A DNA stretch of 64,000 nucleotides from Acorus gramineus. Taxonomy: Eukaryota > Streptophyta > Magnoliopsida > Acorales > Acoraceae. The stretch spans positions 2,941,788 to 3,005,787 of the forward strand of contig CM060850.1 in the NCBI GenBank assembly GCA_030737835.1, given 5' to 3'. The position numbers and the translations under genes are program-made. Positions within the stretch are counted from its first letter, which is position 1; each line of letters opens with the position of its first letter. The notes below the pieces were generated by a model that saw nothing but the letters and a program-made list of their open reading frames with translations, made no database searches and was not told where the DNA came from. Shown here in pieces: positions 1 to 11,126 of this stretch.

Positions 1-1943
1 TAGTTTTTGAACCAAAAAAATTTGTTAGGCTGTACTTCTTTTACTCTCTTTTTTTTTTTCCCTTATAAACGGGTGGTCTTTGATGGAGATTTCAATACAA
101 TGACGTTCTGGTGAATATCTATATATGTATTGTCTGCAAGTTTTTGTTGGTTTGTGTTGGTGGGGTTATATCATATATATATGATGGAGGGCCATGAAAA
201 CCTCCACATACAACGCATGTGATATGCAGATGGTGTTGTCTTTTGGCTTAGCTGGCTAGCTCCTATTTTGCTCGGATCTCAAACTTTTAATATCATGATT
301 GTTGGAAAATATATATATATTTTTGGAGTGAAGTTGGAAAACAATTTTAAAGAAGTCATCAGTAATGAATATGAGATTTACAAACAAAGAGAACATCACA
401 TCAGTGAGAAAACACAATTTTGAAAAGATAACATGGGTTAGCATGAATCTGATATTTTTAAATTTATTTTTAAATAAAAAAAAATTTATAACTTAATTAA
501 AAGCTATAGACATATTTTTATAAATGAATTCTCAAAAGTTAACTTTTTCATATTCTTTAAAGAGACAGCTTCCTTTTAAACTCAGTTTTTTTAAAAAAAT
601 TAATTTTCAAACTCACATTAAACGCACCCTAAGTTTATATTCACCAGACAAAATATGAGAATTTATTATAACACATGAGATACAAAATATTAAGAGACAA
701 CTCATAAATGTTTTCATGAATTTTTTTCTCACCTCTGTTAAAAACTCTCTCCACATGTTTGTCTTCCTTTGCCATAGAATAACTTGTTAATGTTGTGATT
801 ATATAAATCTAAAAATCTCTAACTTCTGACACAAGTAATCTGTTAGATGATTTTGGAAGATCATTTTAAATATTAATCAATTAAGATTAAAAAAATTAAT
901 TAATCATGTCAATATAATGGGGTTCTTCATACCCATTAAATCCAAGCAATTAAGCAACCGCATTCTTTATACATAGCCCTTCTGTGACTTGTATAAATAT
1001 TAACATTTTAGCCTCCGTATGGATATAGAATAAGACTTATTATTTTGGAATATATGGTTATACCAATATAGGTGGATAAAACAGTAAAATAAGTGATTTT
1101 GTGTTTGGTTATATTTTGAATTATTCTCGTTAGGAAAATAATAATAAATTAAATTTTGTTATAGCTTGTTTATATACATCAAATGCAAAAAAAATGATGA
1201 TAGTTGATTTGATAAATGATTTATAAGAGGTGATGACAGTTGATTTGATAATGAATTCACATGTTTTTTAGATAGAATGTTGACTGAAATCCATATATTA
1301 ATTTATATCAATTTATCTAGGCATGCATCATCCTTAGATATTCAATGCACTCTAACATCCAAATTCTTTTATTCCACTTTACTCCGTGTTATCCAATCTC
1401 ATATTCTATATCCATATCCGGCTCAAGGATCAGTGATTTGATCAGTCCTTTTATTAAATTTAGCACATTAATTTTTACATAAAAAAAAAATTAGTACATT
1501 AATGTCGTACATGTCATCCGTTGAAATGCATGTATCGCCTTGTTCCAAAAATAAACTTACAATACATGTTTCCATTGGTCAAGTTTGGAAGGACATGAGC
1601 AGGGGTTAGGGGGGGAATAGCAGGTCGGTGTAAAGTAATATATTATATATATATATACACACAGCCAATAAGTGGAGGGTGAGCTTCTTCAATACAAAGA
1701 GAACGTACCAGATGCTTCCAATGGAGGTCCCTTTATTTTGTTTTATTTGTTTATTATATTTTTTTTTAATAGTGGAGCCACTGTTATATTGTTTTCAGTC
1801 CGTACTGTGAAGATTTTAGGGACCCAAATAAATAAAGTAGAATAAAAAACTACATAAATGAAGGGGACAAAAATCTGCTGCTCCTGTACATAAATAGGAG
1901 TACCGCTGCTCTGGAGCCGAAAAAAAAAAAAAAAAAAAACAAA
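1..1943. other. AT-rich intergenic DNA, no gene seen
   Basis: About 1.9 kb of AT-rich sequence with short TA runs (near 171-182 and 1640-1660) and A/T homopolymers. The longest open frames are short, AT-biased and without recognisable motifs. A short near-duplicate, 'agttgatttgataa', occurs twice around 1200-1250. Nothing here supports a gene. Confidence 0.6.
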
Positions 1944-2452
1944 TTGAAAAAATTTAAATAACCCATGTAAACTATCTCAAATCTATATAATCCACTAAAA
2001 ACACTTATATAAATTCAAATAATTTCTTAAATTAAAATTTCGTTAGCGTATTAGGATTTATTGTGTGAATATTCTATCTTGTTAATCCTGATTGAAAACA
2101 TAGTATATCAAAATCTCCTACAATGTGTTAAAAACTGTGAAATTTTTTTTATAAATAGCAATTTTACTTATTCGAAAAGGATTTTAAATCTGTCCAAAAA
2201 AGTAAAATCATCATGTATAGAAAAAATTTCACATTTTTAATAAATTTAGTTTTTTTAGTATACTGTGTTTTTAGTCAAGGTTAACAAAATTGAATATTCA
2301 CATAATATTCTTTATCTGTCAATGAAATTTTAACTCAGGGGGTTATTTGGGTTTACATATGTGTTTTCAGAGGATTATATGGACTTTAGGAAAAGCCAAT
2401 GGGTTTTATGGATTTCAGTCGATTTTACATGAGGTTATTTGAATTTTTCCCC
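1944..2452. mobile_element. MITE-like inverted-repeat element, family A, copy 1
   Basis: The left end reads roughly 'ttgaaaaaatttaaataacc' and the right end 'ggttatttgaatttttcc', which are near-perfect reverse complements. The interior is AT-rich and non-coding. A second copy with the same ends and similar internal blocks (for example the motif near 'ctgtcaatgaaattttaac') lies at 26083-26584. I see no clear target-site duplication. The ends resemble Mutator-type MITEs, but the superfamily is inferred. Confidence 0.6.
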
Positions 2453-2458
2453 TTTTTT

Positions 2459-2727
2459 AGGGTTGTTACACAATTTTTATTATAGCCCCAATTCCAGTCT
2501 ATATGTGTCAATAGAAAATTATCAAAGCATATATTCACCTTAGTAAGATATATGATTTGATAAATTTTTTTCATATTTTTTATGAATGCATCTATGTAAT
2601 TCATTAGAGTATATGTTTTATTTTTTTTATAAAAACATGTATTTCATTACATAAGATATACTATTTTTAAAAAATTTAAAATACTTGTATACTGAATCTA
2701 GGACTAAAAAATAGATTAAATGTAACA
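2459..2727. repeat. Dispersed repeat, family B, copy 1
   Basis: About 270 bp matching 62838-63110 in the same orientation. Shared blocks include 'gttgttacac', 'ccccaattc', 'aattcattaga', 'ataaaaacatgta' and the closing part near 'gactaaa'. It is non-coding. The two copies sit at opposite ends of the window and are clearly diverged, so they are independent insertions rather than a segmental duplication. The class is unknown. Confidence 0.65.
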
Positions 2728-3689
2728 TTATCTTCTTCTTTTTATCTTTCTCTCATCTTTTTCTTCAGGAGGAAGGCAGAGGGTCATCGGGGAATTTGAT
2801 TAATTGGGGATCACAAAAATCCATGTTGTGCAACTCATGGGATCTACCAATTACAATAATATTGGTTTTTTTTTTTTTTTTGTGACGATATGGTATGCAT
2901 GCATCTTAATTTTATTCAAACAAAAAAGAACATGTCCAGAGTAAAATAGGTAGATAAGGTGTCTATCGAGAGGAGCTACAAAAACCTACTCCTTGATTAC
3001 AATTTTGCTCCCAATATATAAAATTTTGCCTGCACAAACAACCCCCCTAATCTCTAATAAAATTAATAATTGAATCATACAAATTTTCAATATAAACTTT
3101 TGTATCCTTAAAAATCAAATGATCAGGGCTAAGCTAAATCGTCTATACCACAGCTGAAATGAAAGATTGAGTGATTTTACCTGCCGTGTTTTGATCACCA
3201 CTCAGACGAAGACACCTCCATGTCTCATAAATCGTTTGGGTGGTCCTCAATAGAATGAGGCATGTTTTTTTTTGTTATTATTATGTTAAATGGGGATCTT
3301 TATTTTTATTCCTGTTATGAAAGTAATAAAATTTATTACTATTTACATGTTCAGTAATGAAAAACATCAAATTGTTTTTTACTAAATAAGTTCAAGAAAA
3401 AGAATGTACGTGGGAATTTTCTTTGAAAATGTCTGTGTTTTTTGAGTTCGTATGGATGTATCATCTATATTGGTTTTATAAAATATTGAGTAAATGATAC
3501 GTTACCTAAACACATTAAAACCACCTCCTGTTATCGTCATAACAATTGAACCATCAATAAACTTAAAAAATGTGGACCCCACCCCAAACAGGTGGCGCAT
3601 TGTGGGGCTAGGAGCAGTTGATTTTTTTCCGATTGAAGCTTATGTTTTATTTTATTTTTTAGAAAATTAATTCACGCAATGCTGAATTA
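2728..3689. other. Intergenic DNA with a possible retroposon tail
   Basis: A tract of about 18 T starts near 2865 and is followed by a less AT-rich, non-coding stretch to about 3270. This is the layout expected of a 5'-truncated LINE-type insertion on the minus strand (poly-A read as poly-T). I could not find a matching target-site duplication, so this is only a suggestion. No gene is visible. Confidence 0.3.
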
Positions 3690-3990
3690 TTTTTAAGTCT
3701 CTGTAATATCTTAATTTATTTTTAGTTCACTTGATCTCATTGTGTATTATTATTGGTTCCTTCTATCTGTACACCGTTAATTCCACCATTATAGTTACTA
3801 TTTTTATCTCTTCTTCTTCATCATCATCTGTGTACACTGTTAATAAATATGTATATATTGTTAAACTCTTGGTCTACACTATTAACATATTTGTGTACAC
3901 TGTCAAACTGTCTATATATTTTATTGATGGATTTTATACATTATTAATTTTTTATTATAATTTCATTAAATTGTGACATTTTCTATTTTT
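3690..3990. mobile_element. MITE-like element with 21-bp phased motifs, family C, copy 1
   Basis: The interior carries a GTTAA-type pentamer preceded by TACAC-like sequence at 3776, 3839, 3860, 3881 and 3902, spaced exactly 21 bp or a multiple of it (3776 to 3839 is 63). The left flank 'attatttttaagtctctgtaat' (read in two parts) matches the left end of the second copy at 24768-25150. An 81-aa open frame crosses it, but that is only the repeat being read as Tyr-Thr-Val-Asn-like units and is not a credible protein. Confidence 0.5.
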
Positions 3991-4084
3991 ATCCCTCATT
4001 TATATATTCTTAAGCTTTCTTTTCTTTTTGTAACAAATCATTTCAATTTATGAAATTAATTTTTAAATTGATTTTATAAAGATT

Positions 4085-4440
4085 TAACAATAAAAATTAA
4101 TATCATGCAAAACAATCATTACGCAAGACATTTATAAATAGATAACAAAAAAAAATTTCTAACTTAGAAAAAAAAATCTTATAAATTTAAAAATGAGAAT
4201 TTTGACCCTGTTAACATTGGTAATAGCGTATTTAAAAATTTTCAAAATATATAAAATAGAAATCATTTTTTATATTAATATTATTTTTTAATTAGATGAT
4301 GATATGAAAAATTTTAAACATAGTAAGAGACAATTTAAAATTTATAAGAGAAAAAGTCATTTGAGTCATTTTAGGTTACGAGAATATTAAAAGTGGACTT
4401 TTTTTTTTTTTTCAGTACATAGAATTATGAACATTAGCCT
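4085..4440. repeat. Dispersed repeat, family D, partial copy 1
   Basis: AT-rich block matching about 16370-16690 in the same order: an 'agacatttataa' block, an 'aatttaa(a)aatga' block, a 'taattagatgatg' block, then 'ttataagaga' and 'gtcattt'. Non-coding. The better preserved copy at 16023-16775 has recognisable inverted ends. Confidence 0.55.
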
Positions 4441-4958
4441 TTTTCAGTATTTCTTATCTTTGTAGAACTTGTTTTTTGGTATTCCCTTATATATATTTAA
4501 AAAATTGAAAATTTAAAATTGGACATGTAAGATTAGAGTTTTCTTCTGTTTAATAAATGATGTAATAAGAAAGCTTTTCTAATTTAATGGCTTCCCAATG
4601 TTGAAACTGACAACTAACACAGAAGAACCAATTTTGTGAATCAATTTCTTCTCCACAGCTTCTAATTATAAAACGACGCAACAAAAAATACGGACAAATC
4701 TTGGACCTATGGTTCTTGTTTGTGATCCGAGGAAAATAAAAACAGAACCGACTTCTTCATTTTAATGTGAAAATTTGATTTTCCTTTTCTATGATCTATT
4801 TATATACGTTATAAGATGACAAAAAAAAAAATTGCTTTTTATAAGAGCTTCTATAAAGGCAAACAAATAAATCTCAACAACTATATTTGCTTATTCTGCA
4901 AAAACAAGGATAAATAAAGGGGAGTCTTTTCCACCTTTTGGGATTTGTTTGACCCGCC
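4441..4958. other. Intergenic DNA upstream of the BOI relic
   Basis: About 520 bp of AT-rich sequence with no open frame of note. It would contain the former promoter of the BOI-type pseudogene. I see no confident TATA element. Confidence 0.5.
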
Positions 4959-5682
4959 ATGGCTATTCAAGATAACACAGAGGCACTCTCTTTGCCTTTC
5001 TTCAACGCGCATGAATAATGTCTGGATTTGAAGGAGTTCTTTAATGGATCCCTTCAACAAAACCAACTTCTTCAACAGCGAAAACAGCCGGAACAGAAGA
5101 TATTGAATGCCCAAGGTTTCTCTTCCTCATTTTTTCCTTTGATGGATGTTCATGTCCTTGTAGAGAAACAGAGGCAGGAGATCGACATGCTTTTAAGGGT
5201 ACAGGTAAATTCGATTAGAAAGAATTTATGGGTGTTGTTTTAGATACGAAATTATGATACGGGTCATCTTCAAATCAAGTAAAGATTGGATTTTTAATCG
5301 ATTGTTGGGTATTGCAGAACGAGAAGTTCAGATCATTTCTTCAGCGATTGAACAGCCAACACATATCATCCGTATTAAAGAAGCTAAGAAAGACGATGAG
5401 ATCACGAAAGCGAAAGGAACTGAAGAATCACGTGTGGAAACTCGAAACAGAGAACAGTTGTGGCAGAGGACTGCGGGACGCCGAAGCGACTGTTGTGGCA
5501 CTCAAAAGCGCTCTTGAAAGGGTGAGACAGGAATCCGAGGACGCCAGAGAAGATTATCATCTCATGCAGGACATGTGAATCTCGAAATTCGTGTACGCTG
5601 ATGCTCCTGTGATTGGATGAATCAACTCTGCCCGGTCTGTAATTCTGTTAAAAATGGAAGCATTGAAGTGTTCTTTCAGTGA
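4959..5682 (+). pseudogene. BOI-type RING E3 ubiquitin ligase pseudogene
   Basis: This is a relic of the plant BOI/S-ribonuclease-binding-protein family of RING E3 ligases, which ubiquitinate regulators of stress and defence. The original ATG is probably 4959 (MAIQDNTEALSLPFF...). Exon 1 ends at 5204, a GT-AG intron covers 5205-5317, and exon 2 begins at 5318. The family's coiled-coil signature is clear across the junction (EKQRQEIDMLLRVQ then NEKFRSFLQRL, later LERVRQESEDA). Three lesions are visible. An in-frame TAA lies at 5016-5018. The frame is lost at TGA 5576-5578 just before the RING domain, with RING-like SRNSCTLMLL surviving in another frame (5580-5609). A gap of roughly 30 bases removes the central RING cysteines and histidine before CPVCNSVKNGSIEVFFQ resumes in a third frame (5629-5682). 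The surviving open reading frame would be about 145 aa without a RING domain. It could still be transcribed, but it is very unlikely to act as an E3. Confidence 0.8.
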
Positions 5683-6397
5683 TTCATAATTGCTTTTGGA
5701 GTATCATCATCACCATCACTTCTTTATATGTGGTGTAACTTGGTGTGTCCTTAATACGGGGGCTCTGTCTCTGATGGTGGTGTGTCTCTTCAATCTTTTT
5801 TGATTGAGTGATTCCATCACTGTATTCTCTCTGCGTCGGTTGCTGTTGCAGGTTCTGATTCTTCTGCCACATTTTTTTGCAACCTTTTCTTTGTCATCTC
5901 TGAAAGGGTCGCATCGTAAATCGCACCCAGTGCCAGGAGTGCATGCATGTTTTCGTGGTTTTTTTTTATATATATTTGTAAGGGACTGTTTTATAATATA
6001 AAAAAAGCTGTGGTGGGGGCGGATATGAGATTTTAGTCTGTACTCGTAGTAATGAAGGAAATGGCCAGTTAGACACGTGGCAAAAATTGAAGGTGGGGTC
6101 CACTGGAGAGTTGGTTTGCCTCGCTGGATCTGAATCAAAGATCGCGATTCTGCCACGTCAGCTGTATGAACGGACTGTGGACCCGGCCAAGGTGTGATAT
6201 CTTGGATGACGTATTTTCTAAACATGTGTCGTCATTAACTTCGGTTGCGAAAATATGGTTCGCATAAATCACAGTTTTTAAAAATAAAATAAAAAAATGA
6301 TTTTTATTAAAAAAGAAATAGAATGAAATATATAACCCAAAAGTTGTGTCCCGTATTTAAATTAACGATGGAGGATAATATTTTCAATTTTATTACG
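5683..6397. other. Intergenic DNA, no gene seen
   Basis: The first few hundred bases are GC-richer than the surroundings and contain overlapping short open frames on both strands (the largest about 169 codons on the minus strand). They show no recognisable motif, splice structure or codon bias. They may include the former 3' UTR of the BOI relic. I do not call a gene. Confidence 0.5.
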
Positions 6398-6632
6398 ATG
6401 TGTTTGAAAACACAATTTTAAAAATAATTTTTAATTTTTAAATGTTTTATATATACTTTTTTAGAGTATAATAATGATGGATGCTTTATGAAACACAGAT
6501 TTTGAAACACTATATCAAAGATAAAATCAAATAACAATAATGCATTTAAGCTGGCATGTTTGTTAATAGTTTACAGTTTTAGTTTATAAAAAAGTTAAAA
6601 ACTATTTTTTTATTTGATGCCAAACGCACTCA
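6398..6632. mobile_element. Short MITE-like element, family E, copy 1
   Basis: About 235 bp beginning with a GTGTTTG-type end and closing with 'ccaaacgcac', its approximate reverse complement. Internal blocks ('ttttatat', 'ataatgatgg', 'aataacaat.atgca', 'aagctg.catgtttg') recur at 21395-21592. GTGTTTGG-type ends are common in plant MITEs. No coding content. Confidence 0.55.
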
Positions 6633-7883
6633 TAGACATCATATGAAAATTTAATTTAACTCAAAATCTTTAACTTCATGAAAAATATATATCTCGTGAG
6701 ATTTTAATGATGGATGGTTTCTCCTATTGTTAGACTCGATTTGCAACATAAAGAGTGAAACATAGGCTGAATTGGTGGTGAAAGTACAGAGAGAAAAAAC
6801 AAGACAAAAATAGAAACAAAGCAAACAAACACAGCCTCTGGATGTAAAACCAGCCGTGATAGGCCTGCCTGGCCCGTTAGATTATTAGGCTAATGGGTCG
6901 TGCCATGCTGACGGGCCAGCCCGTCAGTTTTTTTAAAAATTATTTATTTATTTTAACTATAACTTTTCTTAATATTTATATGCACAAAATATATACATAT
7001 ACACAAATACATTATATATATGTGATGTATACACACACACACAATGAAATAATGCATTTAATCAACATATTATATGTTGCGTATTGCTATTGCATCGTGC
7101 TCACTAACATGACATGCTAGAATGGGCCAATGTGCTACAAGACTGACCCAACACGATATATATCCCCTTAACATATCACGTAATCGCATTATGCCGTGTC
7201 ACTTTCTTAACATGTTAATCCATGGAAAAATAATAAGTCCTAATTTTTCGTTCTCTTTCATCCCCTCTTTGTACCAAACCATATATCGGAATCCATACAT
7301 ACATTGATAGCATTGAAGTAGAAGTTTTAATAAACTTGCTTGCAAGTATTCACAAACATAAAAAAAAACATACTAGTACAAATTATTGTATGCCTGATTA
7401 AATAAGTCTTAGGTGCAAACTATAGAAACAAGGAGTGAAAAAGCAAATTGAAAGAATCAACAAAACATGGATTTCACGCAAAAGCATGAGTGAAGAAACC
7501 CCATAAAAAAAATATATGGTTTGCTAATGATTTTCTCAACCAACGCTACCAAAGGAAAAACACTCATTCAAACAAGATCTTATGTTGATCCATGCAATCC
7601 ATATAGTGCCCCTCCAAAGCCAGATGAACCAAATTAAATTAGCCAGTCCAGGTAATTCAATCAAATAATGTCCCAATTAAACTAGACAAGCAATAACATC
7701 CCCATATCAGTCAAAGCTACCAATCTAACTTTGGTGCGACTTTCCTCATTAAGCTATATATCTTTCTTTCAATTCTTAATTCATTCAAACTTTCTTGTTA
7801 TGTCATGCTCATGTTGAGTTTACTACACTTCTTGGAGCCTATATTTAGAATTTTAGAGCCTCCACAAATCAAGAGACTGCTCA
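6633..7883. other. Intergenic DNA upstream of the GDSL gene
   Basis: At about 6856-6925 there is a GGCC/GGGCC-rich block ('taggcctgcctggcccg') like the low-complexity ends of plant hAT elements. A short CA/TA-rich stretch follows near 6990-7050. The last 200-300 bp before 7884 are the likely promoter and leader of the GDSL gene, but no specific box is convincing. No other gene is seen. Confidence 0.45.
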
Positions 7884-9470
7884 ATGGAGCTCACATTGCT
7901 AGCAAGTCTTTCCTCTTCCACTCTCTCATTTTCCTTCCTCCTCCTCCTAGTCCAAGCTCTAGCACTAAATCGGACCAAAAATACGGCTCCAGCACTGATA
8001 GTGTTCGGAGACTCGATCGTCGATCCTGGCAACAACAATGACATGAACACCATGATCAAGTGTAACTTCCCTCCATATGGACAGGATTTCACAGACCACA
8101 AGCCCACAGGGAGATTCAGCAATGGAAGGGTCCCCTCCGACATGATGGGTAAAGTCAGTTAGCACTAGATACAGTCAGTACTTGTCAAATCAATATTGAC
8201 ACAAAACCTCACATCTTAAACACGTCAAGTGACATGTGTCAGTCTCTCATAGGGATTATATGTTGACGAATGTGATACTACTACACAAGTAAACATTTAA
8301 TAATAGTTCAACTATTAATTCTTCCTTTGTTGAGAGAACAACAACAGCTTCACAGATGGGGATAAAGGAGCTTGTGCCGGCGTACCTAGGCACGAATCTG
8401 ACACCGGAAGATCTCCTCACTGGCGTAAGCTTCGCATCAGGCGCCAATGGTTATGATCCTCTAACATCCAAACTCATGGTACAGTCACTTTCAGTACTCT
8501 GATTAACAAAAGCATTATTCATAGTTTTCTCTGTTTTATAAGAAATGCTGTGTGTTTCAGTCTGTTCTATCACTACCGGATCAACTGGACTTGTTCAAGG
8601 AGTACATAGGGAAGATAAAGGACATCATCGGAGAAGAGAGAGCATCGAGCATCATCTCCAAGAGCCAATACATGGTAAGTACGGGGAGCGACGACCTCGC
8701 CAATACGTATTTCCCCACCCCGTTCCGTAGAGTTCAGTATGATGTTCCATCGTACGTCAATCTGATGGTACATTATGCATCTGATTTCCTCAAGGTAAAA
8801 ACAATACGAAAATGTTATACTTAGTCAATTGTGCAATCACTTTTTGCTGACTGCACATGTTTAATGAAGTGCATATGAAAGAATGAAATACAAACTTGAA
8901 TGAATTGAATGTGCCCCATCATGTATTCATCAACAGGACTTGTACGCATTGGGAGCGCGAAAGATCGGGATCATCAGCCTCCCTCCAATAGGATGCGTGC
9001 CATCGCAGAGGACCATCCAAGGAGGCATCTTCAGGGACTGTTACCTCCCGTTGAACGAGGCAGCAATGCTGTTCAATTCCCGAATATCCACCGAACTGCA
9101 AACGCTCAATGAGGCCCTCCCCGGGGCGAAGATGATCCTCATTGACATCTACAATCCTCTACTGCACATGATGCAGAATGCCCCTAGTTATGGTACGCAC
9201 ATCTGATCATAACATTGTGAATGTTGATAGTAACATTGGTTTTTTGAAGTGTTGACCTTGGTTGGTTTTTTTGAAGGATTTGAGGTGTACACAAACGGAT
9301 GTTGTGGTACGGGGACTATCGAGGTGACGATGCTGTGCAACAGCGTGACAGCAACCACATGCGACGACGTGTCAAAGTACCTATTTTGGGATAGCTATCA
9401 CCCTACAGAGAGGGCATATGAGGTCCTCTTGAATTTAACTCTTCCAAACTACATGAATGCTTTGTCATGA
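7884..9470 (+). CDS. GDSL esterase/lipase (EXL-like), five exons
   Basis: A secreted SGNH-hydrolase-family serine esterase/lipase of 359 aa. Exons are 7884-8148, 8348-8478, 8561-8794, 8937-9192 and 9277-9470. All junctions are GT-AG and keep frame, and the five-exon layout is usual for the family. The first ~28 residues form a hydrophobic signal peptide ([12 protein letters not shown]...). Block I is [12 protein letters not shown] with the nucleophilic Ser, followed by [11 protein letters not shown]. The Gly-containing block II is [13 protein letters not shown]. Block III reads [10 protein letters not shown], with Asp where the canonical Asn of GxND sits, a variant common in EXL-type members. 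The catalytic Asp and His lie in [15 protein letters not shown] near the C-terminus. The first ATG was chosen because it directly precedes the signal peptide. Family assignment is firm. The substrate is unknown; EXL relatives act at cell walls or the pollen coat. Confidence 0.93.
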
Positions 9471-10033
9471 AAGAGATGTCAGTTCTCTTGAAGGCCTAAT
9501 TGATGTTTGTTCACTAGTACGTGTGTTTGTTGGTGCATGCCAATCAGCATGTAGCAGGGGCTTTCATGAGTGTTTGTTTCAGTGTGAGATTACCTTTGGA
9601 TGTAAAAATTGGGAAACGCATCAATGAATGAATTCAGACAGATTGCTTTCTATCCCAATCTAATAGCCCTTGTTTGGGTAGTAGAATGGATGTGGAAAAG
9701 GGTGGAAAAGGGTGACACACCATTTCCCTGGAGAAAATGACACTTTTAGAAACCTTTTTTGAGTAAAGCATCAGACACTAAAGAGAAAATTCTGTGTCTG
9801 GCACATACAGAAGGTGATACTGTGATAAAGATGTCCACCCAAATCTACAATAATACATATATATATTACTATACAGACAACGGATGAGGCTTATGATTAT
9901 ATCATTTAAAGTCTCAGCTAGCCTCAAAACTGAGCTATCTACTCTGAAAAATCACTACAAACAAAATGGGGAGACAAGGAACCTTTATACAAGCATAAGG
10001 GGGGGAAAAGAAGAGGCGGGCTGAATAGTGAAA
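9471..10033. other. 3' UTRs between convergent genes
   Basis: The GDSL gene and the F-box gene converge here, so this interval should hold both 3' UTRs. AATGAATGAATT near 9623 could serve as a weak poly-A signal for the GDSL gene. A TGTTTGGGTAG-type motif near 9670 resembles a MITE end but no partner end is evident. Confidence 0.5.
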
Positions 10034-11126
10034 TCAGCGAAGCTTATTCTCCGCAACAGCTTTGCACAACTCTTCCTCATAGAAGAGTACTCTATTAGAA
10101 GACAATGGCTTGAACACGGGCCTGGGCAAGCCGGGTGGCACAATGACCCTTGAAGAAAATGTGGTTTCTTGGAATAAAACAGCAGCAATCTGTCGCATCT
10201 CCAACACGTTAAGACGGGAGGGAGGGCGAGGGCCATGTCTCGGAGCTTTTGGAGTGCGCGGGCTCAAAACCAATGCACCCATATCATTTCCTCTACTGCA
10301 TATGTACGGTAGCATAGCCAACAGTTGAGAAATAATTAATTAACCAATAATAGGTGCATGGAATTGTGATATACCTTACAAAAGGCCAATGTTCAGTAGG
10401 CAAGGGTGTTTTTGTACTCAACATCTCCAGTCGAGATCGATCAGGAGTAGTGTAATTAAAATAGCATTGTCTAGCAATTAATACCTGCAAAGAACATTGT
10501 AACATCAACCGCTGTCATCACTTCCACAAGAAAGAAGACCATCAAGAAAATTTTAATGAGAGAATATAGAAGCACTTACAGCCTTCCTTATGCGCTGAGA
10601 TACATGAAAGACAGCTCTGAGTTGGTCGTGATGCAAGTGGCAAATTATTTTTACCTTAAAAAAAAAAAAACCCAAAAGTTAAGTACTTGCATGATAGAAG
10701 TATTTATAACTGATTTTATCCAGCCAAAACTGGTATATGACATACCAATAAGTCCAGGGGAAGGGATTCCAATCTTGATTGAGAATCAACATCGTCCATC
10801 TGTGGTGTTTTTGGTGTTGTGGGCAATTTCTGTGGCTTCGATCCATCCATAAGCCCTACAACGGATTCAAATGTAGTTCTATAGGGCGACACCCTTGGAC
10901 TACTCTGCAGTGCTACATTTTTTTTATTTACTAGATCAATATTTGCCTTTTCCGAATCCAGCACAACCCGTTTTTTGCGAATATCCATGCAAGACCTGGT
11001 TGTGACCCTGGTATTGCGAATTTGGGCAAGTGCTCCTGGCCGCAAGTACTTATTTCTTGCATTCCTTGACTTCTTCTTTGGTGTCAATGTAATGGATCCT
11101 CTCTTCTTGGGGGATGTTTTCACCAT
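10034..11126 (-). CDS. F-box protein of the FBS (At4g35930-like) group
   Basis: An F-box protein of 275 aa, the substrate-receptor subunit of an SCF ubiquitin ligase. On the minus strand the exons are 11126-10746, 10654-10580, 10484-10375 and 10295-10034, all GT-AG and in frame. The N-terminus is basic and rich in Ser/Thr-Pro (MVKTSPKKRGSITLTPKKK...), suggesting nuclear targeting. The F-box begins at about residue 118 with ESLPLDLLVKIICHLHHDQL and continues RAVFHVSQRIRKAVLIAR. The conserved downstream block includes CYFNYTTPDR, TPKAPRHGPRPPS and the C-terminal RVLFYEEELCKAVAENKL. There are no LRR, Kelch or WD repeats; small size and these blocks identify the F-box stress-induced (FBS1-FBS4) type. 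SKP1, its expected partner, lies at 45.7-50.5 kb. The exon that carries LESLPLDLL ends in the middle of the F-box, so splicing is essential for function. Confidence 0.9.

Noticed and set aside
3731-3976. 81-codon open frame with repeated YTVN-like units
   Set aside because: It is the 21-bp phased DNA motif read through in one frame (21 is divisible by 3). Composition is extreme and there is no start context or homology.
5716-6225. 169-codon minus-strand open frame near the BOI relic
   Set aside because: No recognisable domain, no coherent codon bias, and it overlaps the relic's likely 3' UTR. Judged a chance frame in GC-balanced DNA.
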